In this document: positions 51,624 to 64,000 of the stretch, in pieces | Layout of the letters: each line of letters opens with the position of its first letter | Numbering within the stretch: the first letter of the stretch is position 1 | The notes under the pieces: generated by a model | Told to the model about the DNA's origin: nothing | The model's database searches: none | Seen by the model: only the letters and a program-made list of their open reading frames with translations | NCBI GenBank assembly: GCA_023974075.1 | Contig: CM043785.1 | Span: forward strand, 24,479,359 to 24,543,358 | Source: Chaenocephalus aceratus | Lineage: Eukaryota; Chordata; Actinopteri; Perciformes; Channichthyidae | DNA length: 64,000 nucleotides | Direction: 5' to 3' | Program-made: the position numbers and the translations under genes

Positions 51624-51724
51624 GTTAGAAAAACAAAGCTTTTTAGGAGGAATCTTTGTTTTTCAGAGGTAGCTCTCAAAAGAACCGTTTTTGCCTGTCA
51701 ATGCTTCTGCAACGGAGTGCTGAA

Positions 51725-51989
51725 GAAAAGTAGGAGCGGATTGTAGGGCCTACTTCCTATTTATACGGAAGTGAGCCCGGAGGTGGGGCCCACGTCGTAG
51801 GGTGGGGTGGAATAAGTCTGTCAGTGCTGCACACGTGCAGTGGGGTTTACACAATAGCGATAGCCTTAGAGGGCGAAGCCTTATTTTATTTTTATTTTAT
51901 TTATCCTTTATTTATCCAGGAATGTCCCATTGAGATACAAGATCTCTTCTTCCAGGGAGTCCTGACCTGTCCTTATACGAAATAGAAGT
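51725..51989. repeat. DIRS copy 2 right inverted terminal repeat (interrupted)
   Basis: Reverse complement of the left terminal repeat, with the outer part gcgaagcctta / tacgaaatagaa split by an 88-bp insertion at 51884-51971. The TATA-like cctatttatacgg is present. Confidence 0.9.
51884..51971 (-). mobile_element. Very short 5'-truncated LINE-type tail inserted in the DIRS terminus
   Basis: Read on the minus strand, the insert ends in taaataaaggataaataaa and further A-rich repeats, a fish LINE-type 3' tail. It is flanked by cctta at 51879-51883 and 51972-51976, a target duplication. The uninterrupted version of the site is preserved in the internal complementary region, which proves that the 88 bp are an insertion. 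Confidence 0.82.
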
Positions 51990-53358
51990 GGCTTCTGCTC
52001 TTCACTTAACCAGTTCAAATATTGTATGGAACCTGCAAAAAAGATGAGAAGATACTAAAACTTGCACGGTTGTGATTGACTAAATCTGTCCACATGCATT
52101 TAAACACTAGGCAAAGTACTCAAAAGCACCTCTGTGTGTCTTCAGGACCACATTGCCATGACGACACACACATGCAGACTCAATAGGGGAAAACAATACC
52201 AGCGTTGCTTTAGCAGCTGGTAATAATGGCTCTGAATTAGCTAAGAGGGACAGTTTAAAAAGCATGCAATTACCTAATTCATTATCTCTTATGCGCTAAC
52301 CTATTATTCAATGTGCTTCAAAAGGACATGAATATCGCCTTCATCAGTGACCGGTTCAAGATTTAAATGAAGCTCAGCGCAAGTTCTTTCAGGAAGACTG
52401 GGTGTATATACATTCACTCCGCAGCTGCATATAATCAGCTCATCACAGGCGTTCTCTTTAACCTATTACATTTCACCTCATTCTCCAGCAGCCAATCAAC
52501 GTGCTGCAGCCAAACTATAAAATGGTTCTCCTCTCTCCTGCAGTCAGCTGTGATTTCAGGTGTTCATGCACCTTATCATTATGGCATGTGTCAATAAATA
52601 TTCAAACTAAATGAATTCTCTCCTGATTGAAACATCATGTGTTGAAATAAACAACTGCAGTTCAAAATAAAAAGTGAATTGCCTAATATTTTTGTTGTGG
52701 AATCAATTAATGTCTTTCTTTAAAGGCAAAAACATGAAAAAGCTAAGAAAAAAAACGATTGAATACAATATATTTGGAGCAACTTAATTTATAAATGTGT
52801 GTTCACAATGATGGTAATTAAGTACATACAACTTAAAATTCCTTTTAAATTATACGGTAAAACAAGTTGGAACAACTTAATCTTTTGAGTAATCAACTTA
52901 AAAACTTGTGTTTATGCTACCAATTATTAAGTAAGTGGTAATTAAAAACACCTCTGATTGTAGAGGAAAAGCCTTCTCCCCTAACTCAAATCACTTTGTT
53001 GCTTTAAGACAATTTCATTAGAAGTTGTCTTAACTCAATAAACATTGATGCAAACTGTTGTGTTGATTTTCTTTATTGAGCCAAGGCATTTGTTTTTAGA
53101 CTGTGGTTTGGCCTACAACACAAATTATTAAATTATCAAAAACTACTACCCATCATGCATACAGGTTTTTTTATATAAGAAAATGTCCATTATTTTAATG
53201 TAGTTGTTTTGTTTTTTGATCTGACAGATAAGATATGAGAGATGAAGGGCAGGCAAAGAAGTGAAAAGAAATGAGACAAAAATGAAGGTAAGGGAGATAG
53301 ATCCTCTGCCTTGATGAAAATGAAGGTGTACATCTGGACACACGCGTGCACACACTGA
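51990..53358. other. No gene recognised
   Basis: AT-rich; caactta-type repeats at 52740-53000 as noted for 45180-45370. No exon seen. Confidence 0.45.
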
Positions 53359-53360
53359 CA

Positions 53361-53421
<61 letters not shown>

Positions 53422-53442
53422 GCACGCACGCACGCACACACA
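53359..53442. repeat. (CA)n/(CGCA)n microsatellite
   Basis: CA run ending in a short CGCA block. Confidence 0.97.
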
Positions 53443-53822
53443 AATAGGATGAGACCTGTAGAGAGTGTATGATTAACTGTTCTGTCAGAACTGAGAACTC
53501 TCCGGGGCGGGAAGGGCAGAGAGGAGGAGGAGGAGGAACAGAACAGAGGAAAGGATGAATTGGAAAGGGATGGAGAGCATTAGGAGGAAGGCTGAGGTCT
53601 CTGGGGTCTCGGGAAGGAAGTCTCATGGGTTTAGGGAGCCAAGCTAGAGCCAACTGTTGCTCCTGCAGCACTTTGGTGTGTTGCTTTTCAGAGTGTGATT
53701 GTCCCCCTTCCATGACACTTCCGCAGAACCCTCCTTGTGGACTATATTTCTTGCAATCTATATGCAGAGCAGAATGGGCAGTGCATTATGGAATGCAGTT
53801 GCTGATCAGTTGATGCTGGGCC

Positions 53823-53892
<70 letters not shown>

Positions 53893-53899
53893 TGTGTGC
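53823..53899. repeat. (GT)n/(GTGC)n microsatellite
   Basis: GT run followed by about ten GTGC units. Confidence 0.97.
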
Positions 53900-54239
53900 T
53901 AAACAAATCAGAATGGCCAACGTGTGGCGAAAAGACACACACACATACAAACACACACACACAAACACACCACAGACACAGTGCGACTCCTCTATTTTCT
54001 CCCATTCGTCACAGAGCTTGTTTTTCTAATGCCATGGGTAGGTCTGCGTTCAGGGTCCCCATGCTGGGCGGCTCTGCTCATAATGACTGGCGTCTCAACA
54101 TTTCTCACCAACAGTGGGGGATAAGCTGACAGAGAATGTGGTTGACATAGAAAGTGGTTGAAAATATATTCGTGAAATGTAAACGTCCACATTTGTAATT
54201 GATGCAGCTTGTTGTTATAACATTTCCAGTGAAGCTATA

Positions 54240-54472
54240 GTGTCTTTGCATTTTAGGTGGTCGGGAAGTACTTAAAGGTTCTGAACATGGGCTGGCTTAT
54301 CTAAAGCCAGTTGAGCCAGTTGAGTAGCACTTGAAATGTTTTTGCTCTATGAAACCTGATGTACTTATATGATTCTGTTTTCTTCAAGTTTGTATTTTGT
54401 TGGTCGAACGCACTTATTGTAAGTCGCTTTGCTAAATGCAATGTAATGTAATGTAATGTAACATAGCTCCAA
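54240..54472 (+). repeat. Fish retroposon tail ending in (TGTAA)n
   Basis: The end cacttattgtaagtcgcttt followed by gctaaatgcaatgtaatgt is a common fish SINE/LINE tail. The upstream boundary is uncertain. Confidence 0.65.
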
Positions 54473-55279
54473 GCTTAGAGGGAGAGGGAAAACGAATCTC
54501 TAGAAATCTGCAGCCAGCAGAGAGTGTGAAGATTATATACAATACCACCCCAACCCCCAAACACATCTACACTCACAAAAAGCACCCCACAGCTCTGTGA
54601 TGAATTTTAACACAGTTTATAATGCCATCTCTTTATCTTTCATTGTAAACGTCATGGAGCGCTCTTTGTGAGAGAGACAATACAATACCTAATCAACACA
54701 TTGGTTTCAAAAATATTGCGTTACAGCTATATTGGGGATAATAGCTTATCTCCAGTTGCTCAATTTTCACACTCTCTTCCTGTGTCGGCCCCTCACAAGC
54801 TTTTCCTCCATCTCACTACTTCCTCCCTCCACAGTGAAGTGCCTTTTTGCACGTAACCACAGACTTTCAAAACACTTCACCCCACTTTAGATAAAAAATA
54901 GCACGGTTCTACATGGTTCTTCTAGTTGCTGAATGTTGCTTATGAAAGGCTATTGTTTGCCCACTTCAGCTATGGCCTCAGAGCTGTAAATCACCAGCTA
55001 CTACTTAGCTTACTAACACTCCATTCAGGAGCTGGACACAATAGATCCACAACACATTCATTCACCCACTCTCACACTCCCGCCCTCCTGCTATTCAACT
55101 TTACTCTCCTCCCGCGCTCTCCCTCTTTCTCTCTCCTCCCTCCTGCTACGCTAAGCTTTTCTCTCCTTCCACTTCTTTCTTCTACATTTCTCCCCCCACC
55201 AATTCTGCCATTCTAGTTCCTGATGTGGTTTTGTCTGTTGTAGGGGCCAACAGTTTCCCATGCACCTGCCAGGTCGGAG

Positions 55280-55284
<5 letters not shown>
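54473..55284. other. No gene recognised
   Basis: Ends in a pyrimidine-rich stretch (about 55060-55200). No exon seen. Confidence 0.5.

Positions 55285-55368
<84 letters not shown>
55285..55368. repeat. (CA)n microsatellite
   Basis: Uninterrupted CA repeat. Confidence 0.97.
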
Positions 55369-55371
<3 letters not shown>

Positions 55372-58300
55372 TTATGAATTAATAGCTGGTACATTCCATC
55401 TTTAACTAGTGTGAGTGTAAGCCCTTGTTGTGCTTGCAAAAAGGCGAAGAGGAAGGGCGAGAGATCCAAAGTGAACTACATAGAGAAGCATGATTTCTGA
55501 TTGGTCTTGACATTTCACCAATCTTTTCTTATTGGTTGTGGCACTTCAAGAGTGCAGTTTCACTCCCTATCTGTTGGGTGTTAAAGCAGTGATGGCCACA
55601 CACAAATTCACATATGCAAACACAGACATGCATGCAAAGAATACCAGCATTGACTGTCAGACGCAATCACCTCAAAGCATGCTCTACGTCCATGCAGAAG
55701 GTATGAGCAAGAAGGAGAGGGAAAGGAAATAAATAGGGAAGGAGATAGAGAGGAGAGATGCCAAGTAGTGATTTATGACCTGAAAAGACAGATTAACTCC
55801 ACTGGTTGCCTAACCAGCCCTGAAACAAGCTGAATTACAGCCCAGACCAGGAGGAAAGGAGAGGTAGAGAAATGGAGGAAGAATGAAACTGAAAGGTCAG
55901 TAGTATGGCAGGATTGAGGGAGAGCGTAGACGACACGATGGAAGAGCAGGTTGGTGTGGAGAAACTCAAAAATGAAAAGGTCAGAGGTAAAGAGGTAAAG
56001 ATAGATTGAAGACTGCAGAGGGGACACATAGCTTGAGAGGGGTGAGCACTATACAAAAAAAGACACTGGAGGTTTTGGAATGTGTATTTGGACCTGGAGT
56101 TTGTGTGATCTGATGAACCCTATCAAGCCGAGCGAAACATACCATTGCTTTTGCATACTGCGAAAAAGCATGTCAACACTATTTCACCTGCTTCCTGGCA
56201 TGAGGTTAAAGGCCAACATACGGTGTGTGAGCAATTCACACAATCATTTGAAGCTAAAGCTCCCCTGATCTGAACCCAGCCCAGCCCCCCAGTGAGCTGC
56301 ACCATGGTAATTTTCTGTTCAGAGGACAGTGGAAAGCAAAGAATACAGATTTTAAATCTCAGTAAAGGGACAATCTTTTACTGCTTTACTTTTACTTAAT
56401 CTGATAGTATTAGGGTGGGATGTCAAGCATTTAGGGCTCTCCACAAATAAACTGGAGTGACTGCTGGACAACTGATGTTCAATCATGGCACTTTGGACAG
56501 AAGACGTATATTCTTGAATCATTTTTAAATGATGGGCTTATGCCCCGGTCACGGGGGCATGCCATTGTTCCAAAAACACAATAGTTTGAAAAATGTCCCA
56601 TGCAACCGAAAGCCGATTTGCCTGACAATCTGTTAACCTGTAAACAAACAGCAAATGCTCAGGTAATACGATGTATACATGTTTTGGACTATTGGAGTGT
56701 TGGATCATTGCGCAGTTCCGATGGTCTCATCAGCATTTTTTGAAAATCAAGTGATTCTAAAAGAAAGACCACAACCAGTTGATCTGTTAATGAAGGCTAA
56801 GTAAATATGTGCAAGGAAACCAAGTGTCCAAACATGCTTATTAGCTCTATTTCAAAATCCACTTGTATTCATCCTCCTCCAAAAAAGAGGAATTGTTTGC
56901 AAAGAGCTATAAAACAAGAATCGATGGTGCAAACATACATTTTGAAAAAACTCTGTGAATTTATGTCCCATTAGCAATTGAGCTAAACTGCTAACTGACA
57001 ACTAAGAATTAGTTAGAACACATATTAGACTTGACAGATTTTCCCCCTGGTCAATTAATAAAATGATGGAAATCCCCAAATCTCAAAATATCAGATTATT
57101 TACAGTGACAACATCTGCACAGTAATCTGTGTTACTCAGTACGAAGGTCTGAAGCTACCGGGCTGTTATGGCACAGGTTATTCTGTCAACTGAGACAACC
57201 ACAGGCAATCATGTGAAAGATTAAGAGAAATTAAAAGTTTAAGCTCAGCCAGCTAGTAATCCCCCGACACAGAGAATTCAATTAGACAAAAGGAACGACA
57301 TATGAGAGCAGCTTCTTAGCCATTGAGAAAGAACCAGTGAAGATGTTTGCAGTCCTGCTACACTGTCAGCATTGACATTGAGTGCTAGCTGTGTGATGCC
57401 CCTGCTGAGGTAACAATACTGCCAATATTCACAAAACCGTCCAAAATGAATTTCAGCTCCATATCCAGTGCTCCAACGCTCAGGAAACCATTCCTTCTGC
57501 CTTTCCGTTTCAGAAAAAAAGCTGAGACATACTGCATTTATATTGAGTGCATTTTGTGTACTGGATCAAGCTTTAAACATATCAGAAGCTTCTTAGGGAA
57601 GGATCTACAATACTTTATGTAATAAAAGTAATGTAAATAGCTTTGAAACCACAATGAAGACACTGACGATAAATACAATGTTGGGTCTCTTTTTTCCTCC
57701 TCGGCCTATCCCTCTCCCTCCCTCTCTCACATTAAGTAAAATAGCATTAACAAATGATGGCGAAAAAGGCTATAAATACAAGCAGTCACCTCTCAGAAAA
57801 CGTTCAATAAGAGCTGTTGACAAATGAAGTAGCTATTCACCAATTGCCCTAGGTCCTGTTAATGTCTCTCAAGTTTATTAACTTGCTGTTTTAATGGTTA
57901 TCCCATACGGTATTTCTGCATACACACACAAATACACATTCTGTGACACATCTTGTTCCATTAAGTGTGAATGTGTTTATGTGTGCCTGAGTGTGAGTTA
58001 TGCGACTGGTCGCTAATTGCAGACAAATCGCTTTGCCGCACACAATCATTTCTGTTTTTTTTATGTTTAATTTCACCAGTTGATTACCGGCGGAGTTTAG
58101 CCCCGCCATTCCTCTTCCTCCGCCACCGGGACGACTCATCCGTCTTCTCACACTCTCACTGTTGCGCATACATAATGAGCTTGCTCTGACGAACAGAGGG
58201 GTGGATTTCATAAATCACGCACTTGTGTGTAACAGCTTTCCTCTCTCTTTCCCTGTCCCTCTATCCCTTTCAATTAAAGTAGCAGAGCCCATTTTAAATG

Positions 58301-60245
58301 TTGAGTGTCTGGAGACATAAAGTCCAAGTAAATTATTTCCTGTAGGCCTATAGTTTTTTTAATTGAAGCTATTTTGCTGCCCTTCTCCCAATATTCTCTC
58401 TAATACACCCGCCAAATATCTCTAAAACATTGGCTGGGCTTTTCTACTCACATGAGACTTTTATGTCTGTTGACTTTCCAATAATAAATGCCATAAAGAG
58501 AGTGAAGTATAGACACAGCATGAGGACAGCAGTGAGCCAGAGAAAAGGATATAACATTGTTTGTATCTGCACACATAGACTATAGAAATAGTTTATTGTT
58601 AATGGAACTCAGTGGGCATTTACTGTGCACTGGTTATGACATTGTGCATCTGCTAGGTGAATAGAAACCCGCATTTATGTCTCAAGCACACTAAAAAGTG
58701 CTGTTGTCGCAGACTGAGGCAACTGTCTTGCACAAATATATTCACACACACACGCAAATGCTATGCACGTAAATGAAAACTGCAAGCGAAGCTTAGCATT
58801 GGTGTAATACAGTTTTTATTACTCACTTCTCTCTGTGATCGGAAAATAAACCCGGAACTAAATTGATTATTTGTTTTTATCACTTGCTCTGTTGCTCATC
58901 CCCTCCTTGTTGCAGAGTGGATTCTCATAAACCCGATAGATACACATTTTTAAAACCCAATTAAAAGACATGTTCAGAAAAATGGCGGGGTGTGGGGTGG
59001 TCTGTTTGATAGCATGTTTCATTTAGGCTCAATCTTCTTTTGTAGCATGCTTCATGCTCTTCACCCTGACCTCTTTAAAATGCCTTACTGGGTTGAGAAA
59101 AGAGTCAGGTTTCTGGAGGTGGAGGCGCCTCTCTTTCTGCCTCTATTCTAATAGGTTCACTCTCATCAGCTAAATAAATAGAACCTTTTACTGTTCCTTT
59201 TCAACAACCTCCGGCCACATAGATTCACTTATACAGTGCGTTAGTGTGCATGTGGCAGGAAATAAAGAGAACGAGTGGCTGTGTTTGTGTGCAGACCATA
59301 GGTGCAGACATGCACGTTTTTTCTCGAGTTCCAAATGATGTGGTAAGCTAGCCTTTGGCATGAAGGAAATTGTTGTTCGATCCTTAGGAAGGCCAACATG
59401 GCTTTAGGCTAGCTATTAGCCATGTGCTAAGCTAAAAAACAATGCAAATGCAGGCCCAGGGTCAAGCAGAGGATCATTAACAGGCACTCAGTCTCTTCAA
59501 TTATACAACAGGTGATGCATGGCAGCGTTGAGGGATGCTTACACCAATTGTTCCTCAATAAAGCTGCAGTGACCACACTCACATACCTAGCAAGGGTCAG
59601 GGGAAGTGCACTACACTGAGAGTGTTTTGAGAGGGGGAACTGAAGCTGCAGGCTATGTTATTATAAGCTTAAATGCAGTGTATGATTGTGTTGCTCATCT
59701 TTCAAATATATTGATAAAATATGGATAGGTAGCTGTTTCAAGATAATTTGAAACGGATGAGGGGGTTCTGCTCCATTCCAAACTCTGACGCTTACATATA
59801 TGGTGCTGCTTGAGATACGGGCATTTGCTTTGATAATGGCTTTCCGGGAGGACACATGTCACTAGCGGGTAGGAGGAATAAAGCTACATTCAGCTTTAAC
59901 TCCAGGGCCACAATCATCATGACTGAGGTAGGTATGACCACCTACTCCTACTTAGGTTTTCTTTTCCTCCTTTTTTCTTGTGCTTGTGATAAATAAGGGC
60001 AGTGTGATGCTGGAAACCACTGATGTTAGTTCATCCAGACTGTGTGCTTTATGAACACTAAGAGACTCTGGCTGTGAGTGTGTTTCTGCATGTACTGTAA
60101 GCTCAGTGAGCAGCTTGTGATTCACAAAGTGCTTTTTACATACCAACAGGGCTCTATTTGATCAACCCTAATATGTTCTCTCTAGTTATTTAAGGGGGTT
60201 TGTGGGCCTGTCTGAGTGTGTGTGATGTGGAAAAAGTGTGTGTAT
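55369..60245. other. No gene recognised
   Basis: Nearly 5 kb without an obvious mobile element or large microsatellite. A small GC-rich patch at 58080-58160 stands out from AT-rich surroundings. Short frames, including one over that patch on the minus strand (58211-57891), show no family motifs. Confidence 0.5.
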
Positions 60246-60271
60246 TTGTGTGTGTGTGTGTGTGTGTGTGT
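60246..60271. repeat. Short (GT)n microsatellite
   Basis: Thirteen GT units. Confidence 0.9.
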
Positions 60272-60346
60272 GCATGTGATTGTGTGTGTTGTTGCGCATG
60301 TGTGCTGTAGATCTGGTTGTTCCAGTGATTCTCTTTTTGCTGACAG

Positions 60347-60391
60347 GAATGAACACGCCGTTGGGCTGGCAGTGCGTCGAGGCGAGACCAG
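60347..60391 (+). other. Candidate 45-bp exon of unknown gene
   Basis: A CpG-rich 45-bp stretch is preceded by a pyrimidine-rich tract ending in ttgctgacag and followed by gtagga. Its length is a multiple of three and one frame reads without stop. It matches no protein I recognise and could be chance. Confidence 0.2.
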
Positions 60392-60964
60392 GTAGGAGAG
60401 CAGAAGAGTCGGAGAAAGAACGACAGGAGAGGAGAAGCACATCGGACACCACCTATTTATCACCCCGACTCCTTCTGTCCATTGCCAAGGAGAGAGAGGG
60501 AGATGGGGCAGATGAAGACAGCAAGGAGAGCGAGAGAGGAATAGAAGAGAGGGCTGAGAAAAAAAACAAGGAATCAAATCTGTATCTCAGCTTTAAGGCT
60601 TTTCTTTATGCTTGTGTTGTTTTCATGGTTCAAGGCTTCCCTCATAACCCTGATGCCCTTCCCCCCGCTCTCCCTTAAGTCCTCACCCCCAGCTGATTTG
60701 GTACAGCAGAAATGGATGAATAGAAGGAGAGCTGTTGGGGGTGGTTTGGGTGGGGTACTGGTAAGGGGCCCCCAGTGGAGAAAGCTACAGTTACCAAGGA
60801 GAGAGTGAAGGAATGTGCATTTCAATAGATACAAAAAAAAAGAACTATCAAGAGAGACACTTCTACCTCCAATAAAAGCTTGATGATGAGCTGGTCGATA
60901 TCCAGCAAAACGTTGTGATCTTCAGCGATCAAATTATGCATTTAACTTCCATATCCAAACTCAA

Positions 60965-61111
60965 TCTCTTCGCTGGCCTGGGAGCGCCTTGGGATCCCCC
61001 AGTCAGAGCTGGTTGATGTCGCCAGGGAAAAGAAAGTTTGGGGCTCTCTGCTGGAACTGCTACCCCCGCGACCCGACCACGGATAAGCGGGAGAAGATGG
61101 ATGGATCCAAA
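60965..61111 (+). mobile_element. 3' end of a fish non-LTR retrotransposon (Rex3/RTE-like)
   Basis: The sequence cgctggcctgggagcgcctt, tacccccgcgacccgaccac and gataagcgggagaagatggatgg is the C-terminal coding end and tail of a very common fish LINE. One frame reads LAWERLGIPQSELVDVAREK and then SLLELLPPRPDHG before a stop and a short (GATG) tail. It is severely 5'-truncated. Confidence 0.75.
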
Positions 61112-61790
61112 CTCACTCTCGAAACCATTTTGTGTGTGTATATGTCTAAGTGTGTGTATGTGAGTGCCACAGGGCATTCACAAAAAAGGTTGTTATGCTC
61201 ACAAACCAATTTAAGCCCTGAAATGAGATCTAAAGTACCGTCTCACCACGCTCTCATAATTAATTGAAAAGAACTAAAATAATGATATCTGGGGAGTTAT
61301 ATTGATAGTCATGGTTTATTTCTGACAGCTGGCTCATACCGAGCCCGGCAACCCTTTTTATTATCAAGCCAGGAAGAACAAAAGACTTACAATCTCCATG
61401 GCTGCTCAGCATGCCTCAACTTTTTTGTTCTGGTTAGAATAAATTCGCTGCCATTGTCAGTGTATGGCTAATGAGAGAGGGAGAGAGGGAGCAGAGCAGA
61501 AAGACGGGACTATAACAGTGAGGTCATGTTGTAAGAGCAATATTATCATATTTGTAAGGCTTTGGTTTGAAATTGGTTTGTTTTACTTGAAATTGAGAAA
61601 GAGAGAGAGTTAAAAAGAGAGAGGTAGACATATAGAGAGAAAGCATTTTGTTGTATGGGAATTTGGACTCAAGCAAAGGTCCCTACCACCAGTGGGGTGA
61701 TAAATTGCATGGCTAAGAAAAAGGGACACCTGTCAGCAACCCCCTAGACCAACACTACAAAAGAGGACACATACACATGTGTGCTCACTC
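61112..61790. other. No feature recognised
   Basis: Unremarkable sequence between a LINE remnant and a microsatellite; short GA-rich runs near 61470 and 61590-61640. Confidence 0.5.
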
Positions 61791-61807
61791 GCACACACAC
61801 ACACACA

Positions 61808-61888
<81 letters not shown>
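61791..61888. repeat. (CA)n microsatellite
   Basis: CA repeat with one phase break near 61815. Confidence 0.97.
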
Positions 61889-61889
<1 letters not shown>

Positions 61890-62033
61890 CACATCCTGTA
61901 CACACCCTAAGCTCACATCACAACGCAACACTGGATTGATTGGAGGTAGCCGTCACCTTGAACTGTCAATTCTCTCATCTAGAACATGTACTGAGCTGTC
62001 AGAGCACAAATGAAGTGTGCTATAAGCTTTACA

Positions 62034-62035
<2 letters not shown>

Positions 62036-62100
<65 letters not shown>

Positions 62101-62123
62101 CGCGCGCGTGTGTGCGTGCGTGC
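62036..62123. repeat. (GT)n/(CG)n microsatellite
   Basis: GT repeat followed by about eight CG units and mixed GTGC, an alternating purine-pyrimidine tract able in principle to adopt Z-DNA. Confidence 0.97.
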
Positions 62124-64000
62124 CACTTTTCACATAAGTAGTCAGAAGTTGTGACAAGCAGAAAACGAGAAGTGCCAAGAGAACTGCTGTCTCTGGTTAT
62201 GGCCTGTTAGTTTAATAACATGATGACTGTATCTGTTGCACTCACACACACACAAACACACACACAATCACGATTAAAGAAATAAATACCAGTACAGCTC
62301 TGACTGCATTCTACTGGTCACTAAAACAGGCAATTTTAACAAGACCCACAGCTGCTTACTGACAGCCGACTGTTGGCTCTGTGCACCAGGGCCTTAACTT
62401 CATAGCTGTTTGCTGCTTTATTAATGTTCAGAATGTCCCACATGAAACCTTTAATTTCCTAAAAATGTTCTTGCTTACTTGGAAAAGTACACATATAGGC
62501 AGACATTTTGCTGGATAGAAACATTTTGCAGTTGCATCTTAGTCTCTCTTTACGAGCTCAATATTTAAAGCTATTAGATTAATGAACATCTAAAATGTCT
62601 CAATTAATCATGCGTGTTTGCGACATGTTTCAGTGCAGCAACTCATATCCTATATTTCATTTCAATACAACCTTTTTTATAGTCATATTTTATATTACAA
62701 AATGTGGTACTCAGCAGAATCATGTGTTTACAGAGTAACTGCAGTTGAGTGGTACAGAGAACCTCAGCAAACTTTTTATTATAACTATTAGTACTAAAAA
62801 GGAAATTCGTAGTTGTATGTTCTTTGCAATGTTCAGCGTATATTAAATGCTGGAAACTGCATAATAATACTAAAATGTGGCTGACTTATGAATGTAACGT
62901 TAGAAAGGTATTTTGAATATGGTGGTATGGATGTTTGAAGACAATTATAGTTTTCCCTGTATTTGTATAAACTTCTTCATTATTTATGATTTCAATGTGT
63001 ATATGAAAAGCTTTCAAGAATTCAACACCACAGCTTATAATGCATGACAGACAATTTCCATTCATTTACATACTGTGCAGAAATCCCAATGGATTTCTTA
63101 TTAAACATTTCCACATGGTCCACTCCGTTTCATCCTGCAAATCCATGGTGCAAGATTATTATGGGTGAGGGGCTAAAAATAATGAATTTAAAACTACTTA
63201 AGCACATTTGAAGGGAAAAGGCAGAGGCAACGAAGAAAGGAAAATGACAATTTTTACTAGATGAATGTTTTGGCACATTCAAGTACAGACCTGTAGCAAG
63301 AACGACACAGACTGCCAGAAATATCATCATAGGTATCATTATATGTATCATGTCATTATACTGTACATTTATAGCTTATCATTTCCTATTGCACTAAGAA
63401 AATATTGGAATAATGTCTTTACATTTGCATTTCAGGCGAAACAATTAAAAACATAAATGCTCTTGTGGTGTTCAGCATTTCTTGTAGCAGCTGGGTTTCA
63501 AAATGGCTGCATGGTTAATGCCATTATCAGCAGGAGTTGGCTGGCAAATTAAATGTCCTCTGACTGACTTACACAGACTGCTGTGTGAGAGGAAAACAAT
63601 TAAATGAAATGTGTTTGAGGAAGATGCTAGAACTGCAAATGAATCATGCATAACAAATTCCACATATGTTGAAGTACTGTTATTATGATCATTCAGCTAA
63701 TTTATTGTCATATAATGTGCAATCCTACGCAACGCAGTTACATTCAAGTAATCTGGATCTCTCATCTCTCCGTGTCACTCACTTTCTCTTCCTTTATCCA
63801 AGGCTGGATTACCAAGTGCTCCCCTGCTGTGTACTGTGTATTTAATATGAATTTAGAGCCAATGAGGTATAAACCAGCCCCAGTCTTCGAAATTACCTCC
63901 ATATTTGATGATTCTGCTCCTCACAGTTTATGTCTAATGTTCAGTGCTATTACAGAAAATAGCCTCACGTTTTCTATTATATATGCACTCAGCAATCCAT
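62124..64000. other. No gene recognised
   Basis: AT-rich DNA to the window edge with no named repeat, exon or RNA gene visible. Confidence 0.5.

Larger units (their letters stand above)
45927..51989 (-). mobile_element. DIRS-type tyrosine-recombinase retrotransposon, copy 2
   Basis: The 6-kb element has inverted termini (45927-46135 and 51725-51989), an internal complementary region (46155-46258) that matches both outer ends, and on the minus strand a Gag-like frame, reverse transcriptase, RNase H and tyrosine recombinase. There is no LTR, DDE integrase or clear target duplication. It belongs to a different family from copy 1: the termini are unrelated beyond a gggttac-like start and the proteins differ widely. 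Frameshifts break most of the genes. Confidence 0.93.

Noticed and set aside
45180..53000. Related caactta/taagttg-rich stretches at 45180-45370 and 52740-53000
   Set aside because: They flank the DIRS element and look alike in composition, but I could not find defined ends or an alignment good enough to call a repeat family.
53823..53899. Regularly repeated short units that might suggest an array
   Set aside because: Simple GT/GTGC microsatellite; there are no spacers and the genome is eukaryotic, so CRISPR is excluded.
57891..58211. 106-codon minus-strand frame over a GC-rich patch
   Set aside because: No family motif, no splice context and low-complexity ends; kept only as unassigned sequence.
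60182..60678. Overlapping 130-codon frames on both strands
   Set aside because: They arise from GT and GA-rich sequence; only the 45-bp candidate exon with splice signals was kept, at low confidence.

Overview
The window reads as intronic and upstream DNA of a ray-finned (teleost) fish chromosome. It is AT-rich, it carries about twenty long (CA)n/(GT)n microsatellites, it has fish-type SINE and LINE tails, and its one recognisable host gene has exons split by kilobase-scale GT-AG introns.

Host gene. Four coding exons and one probable 5' non-coding exon of a heparan sulfate N-deacetylase/N-sulfotransferase lie on the minus strand. It is closest to NDST3 (NDST4 is the alternative). The order of transcription is: first exon ending at 33807; long coding exon 31761-30766 with the start codon; 21492-21405; 17871-17717; 16491-16306. 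All splice phases agree. Together they encode the first 473 or so residues, that is the membrane anchor and most of the N-deacetylase half. The sulfotransferase exons must lie beyond the left edge, so the intron at 1-16305 is incomplete. No second host gene is convincing in 34-64 kb.

Left third (1-16 kb). A Ty3/gypsy chromodomain LTR retrotransposon at 3965-14902 is bounded by a perfect 5-bp duplication and by near-identical LTRs. Three later elements sit inside it: a hAT-type element in gag (5130-5476, perfect 8-bp duplication), an inverted-repeat element (about 6325-7048) after the protease, and a 4.5-kb DIRS-type tyrosine-recombinase retrotransposon in pol (about 7140-11666, minus strand). 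The gypsy leader has a Tf1/sushi-like self-priming arrangement.

Middle (16-35 kb). The ndst exons are separated by introns with short inverted-repeat DNA transposons (15085-15671, 18581-19222, 19715-21275, 23867-24439), SINE/LINE tails and microsatellites. A CpG-containing, (CT)n-rich stretch at 33.8-34.3 kb is the likely first exon and promoter area.

Right half (35-64 kb). A 3.6-kb long-inverted-repeat (foldback) element lies inside a (GT)n microsatellite at 35226-38825. A second, different DIRS element with textbook inverted termini and an internal complementary region lies at 45927-51989, with its own 88-bp LINE-tail insertion. The rest is simple repeats and DNA in which nothing could be recognised. 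No CRISPR, rRNA or functional tRNA gene was seen. The notable biology is mobile-element architecture rather than a new gene system.
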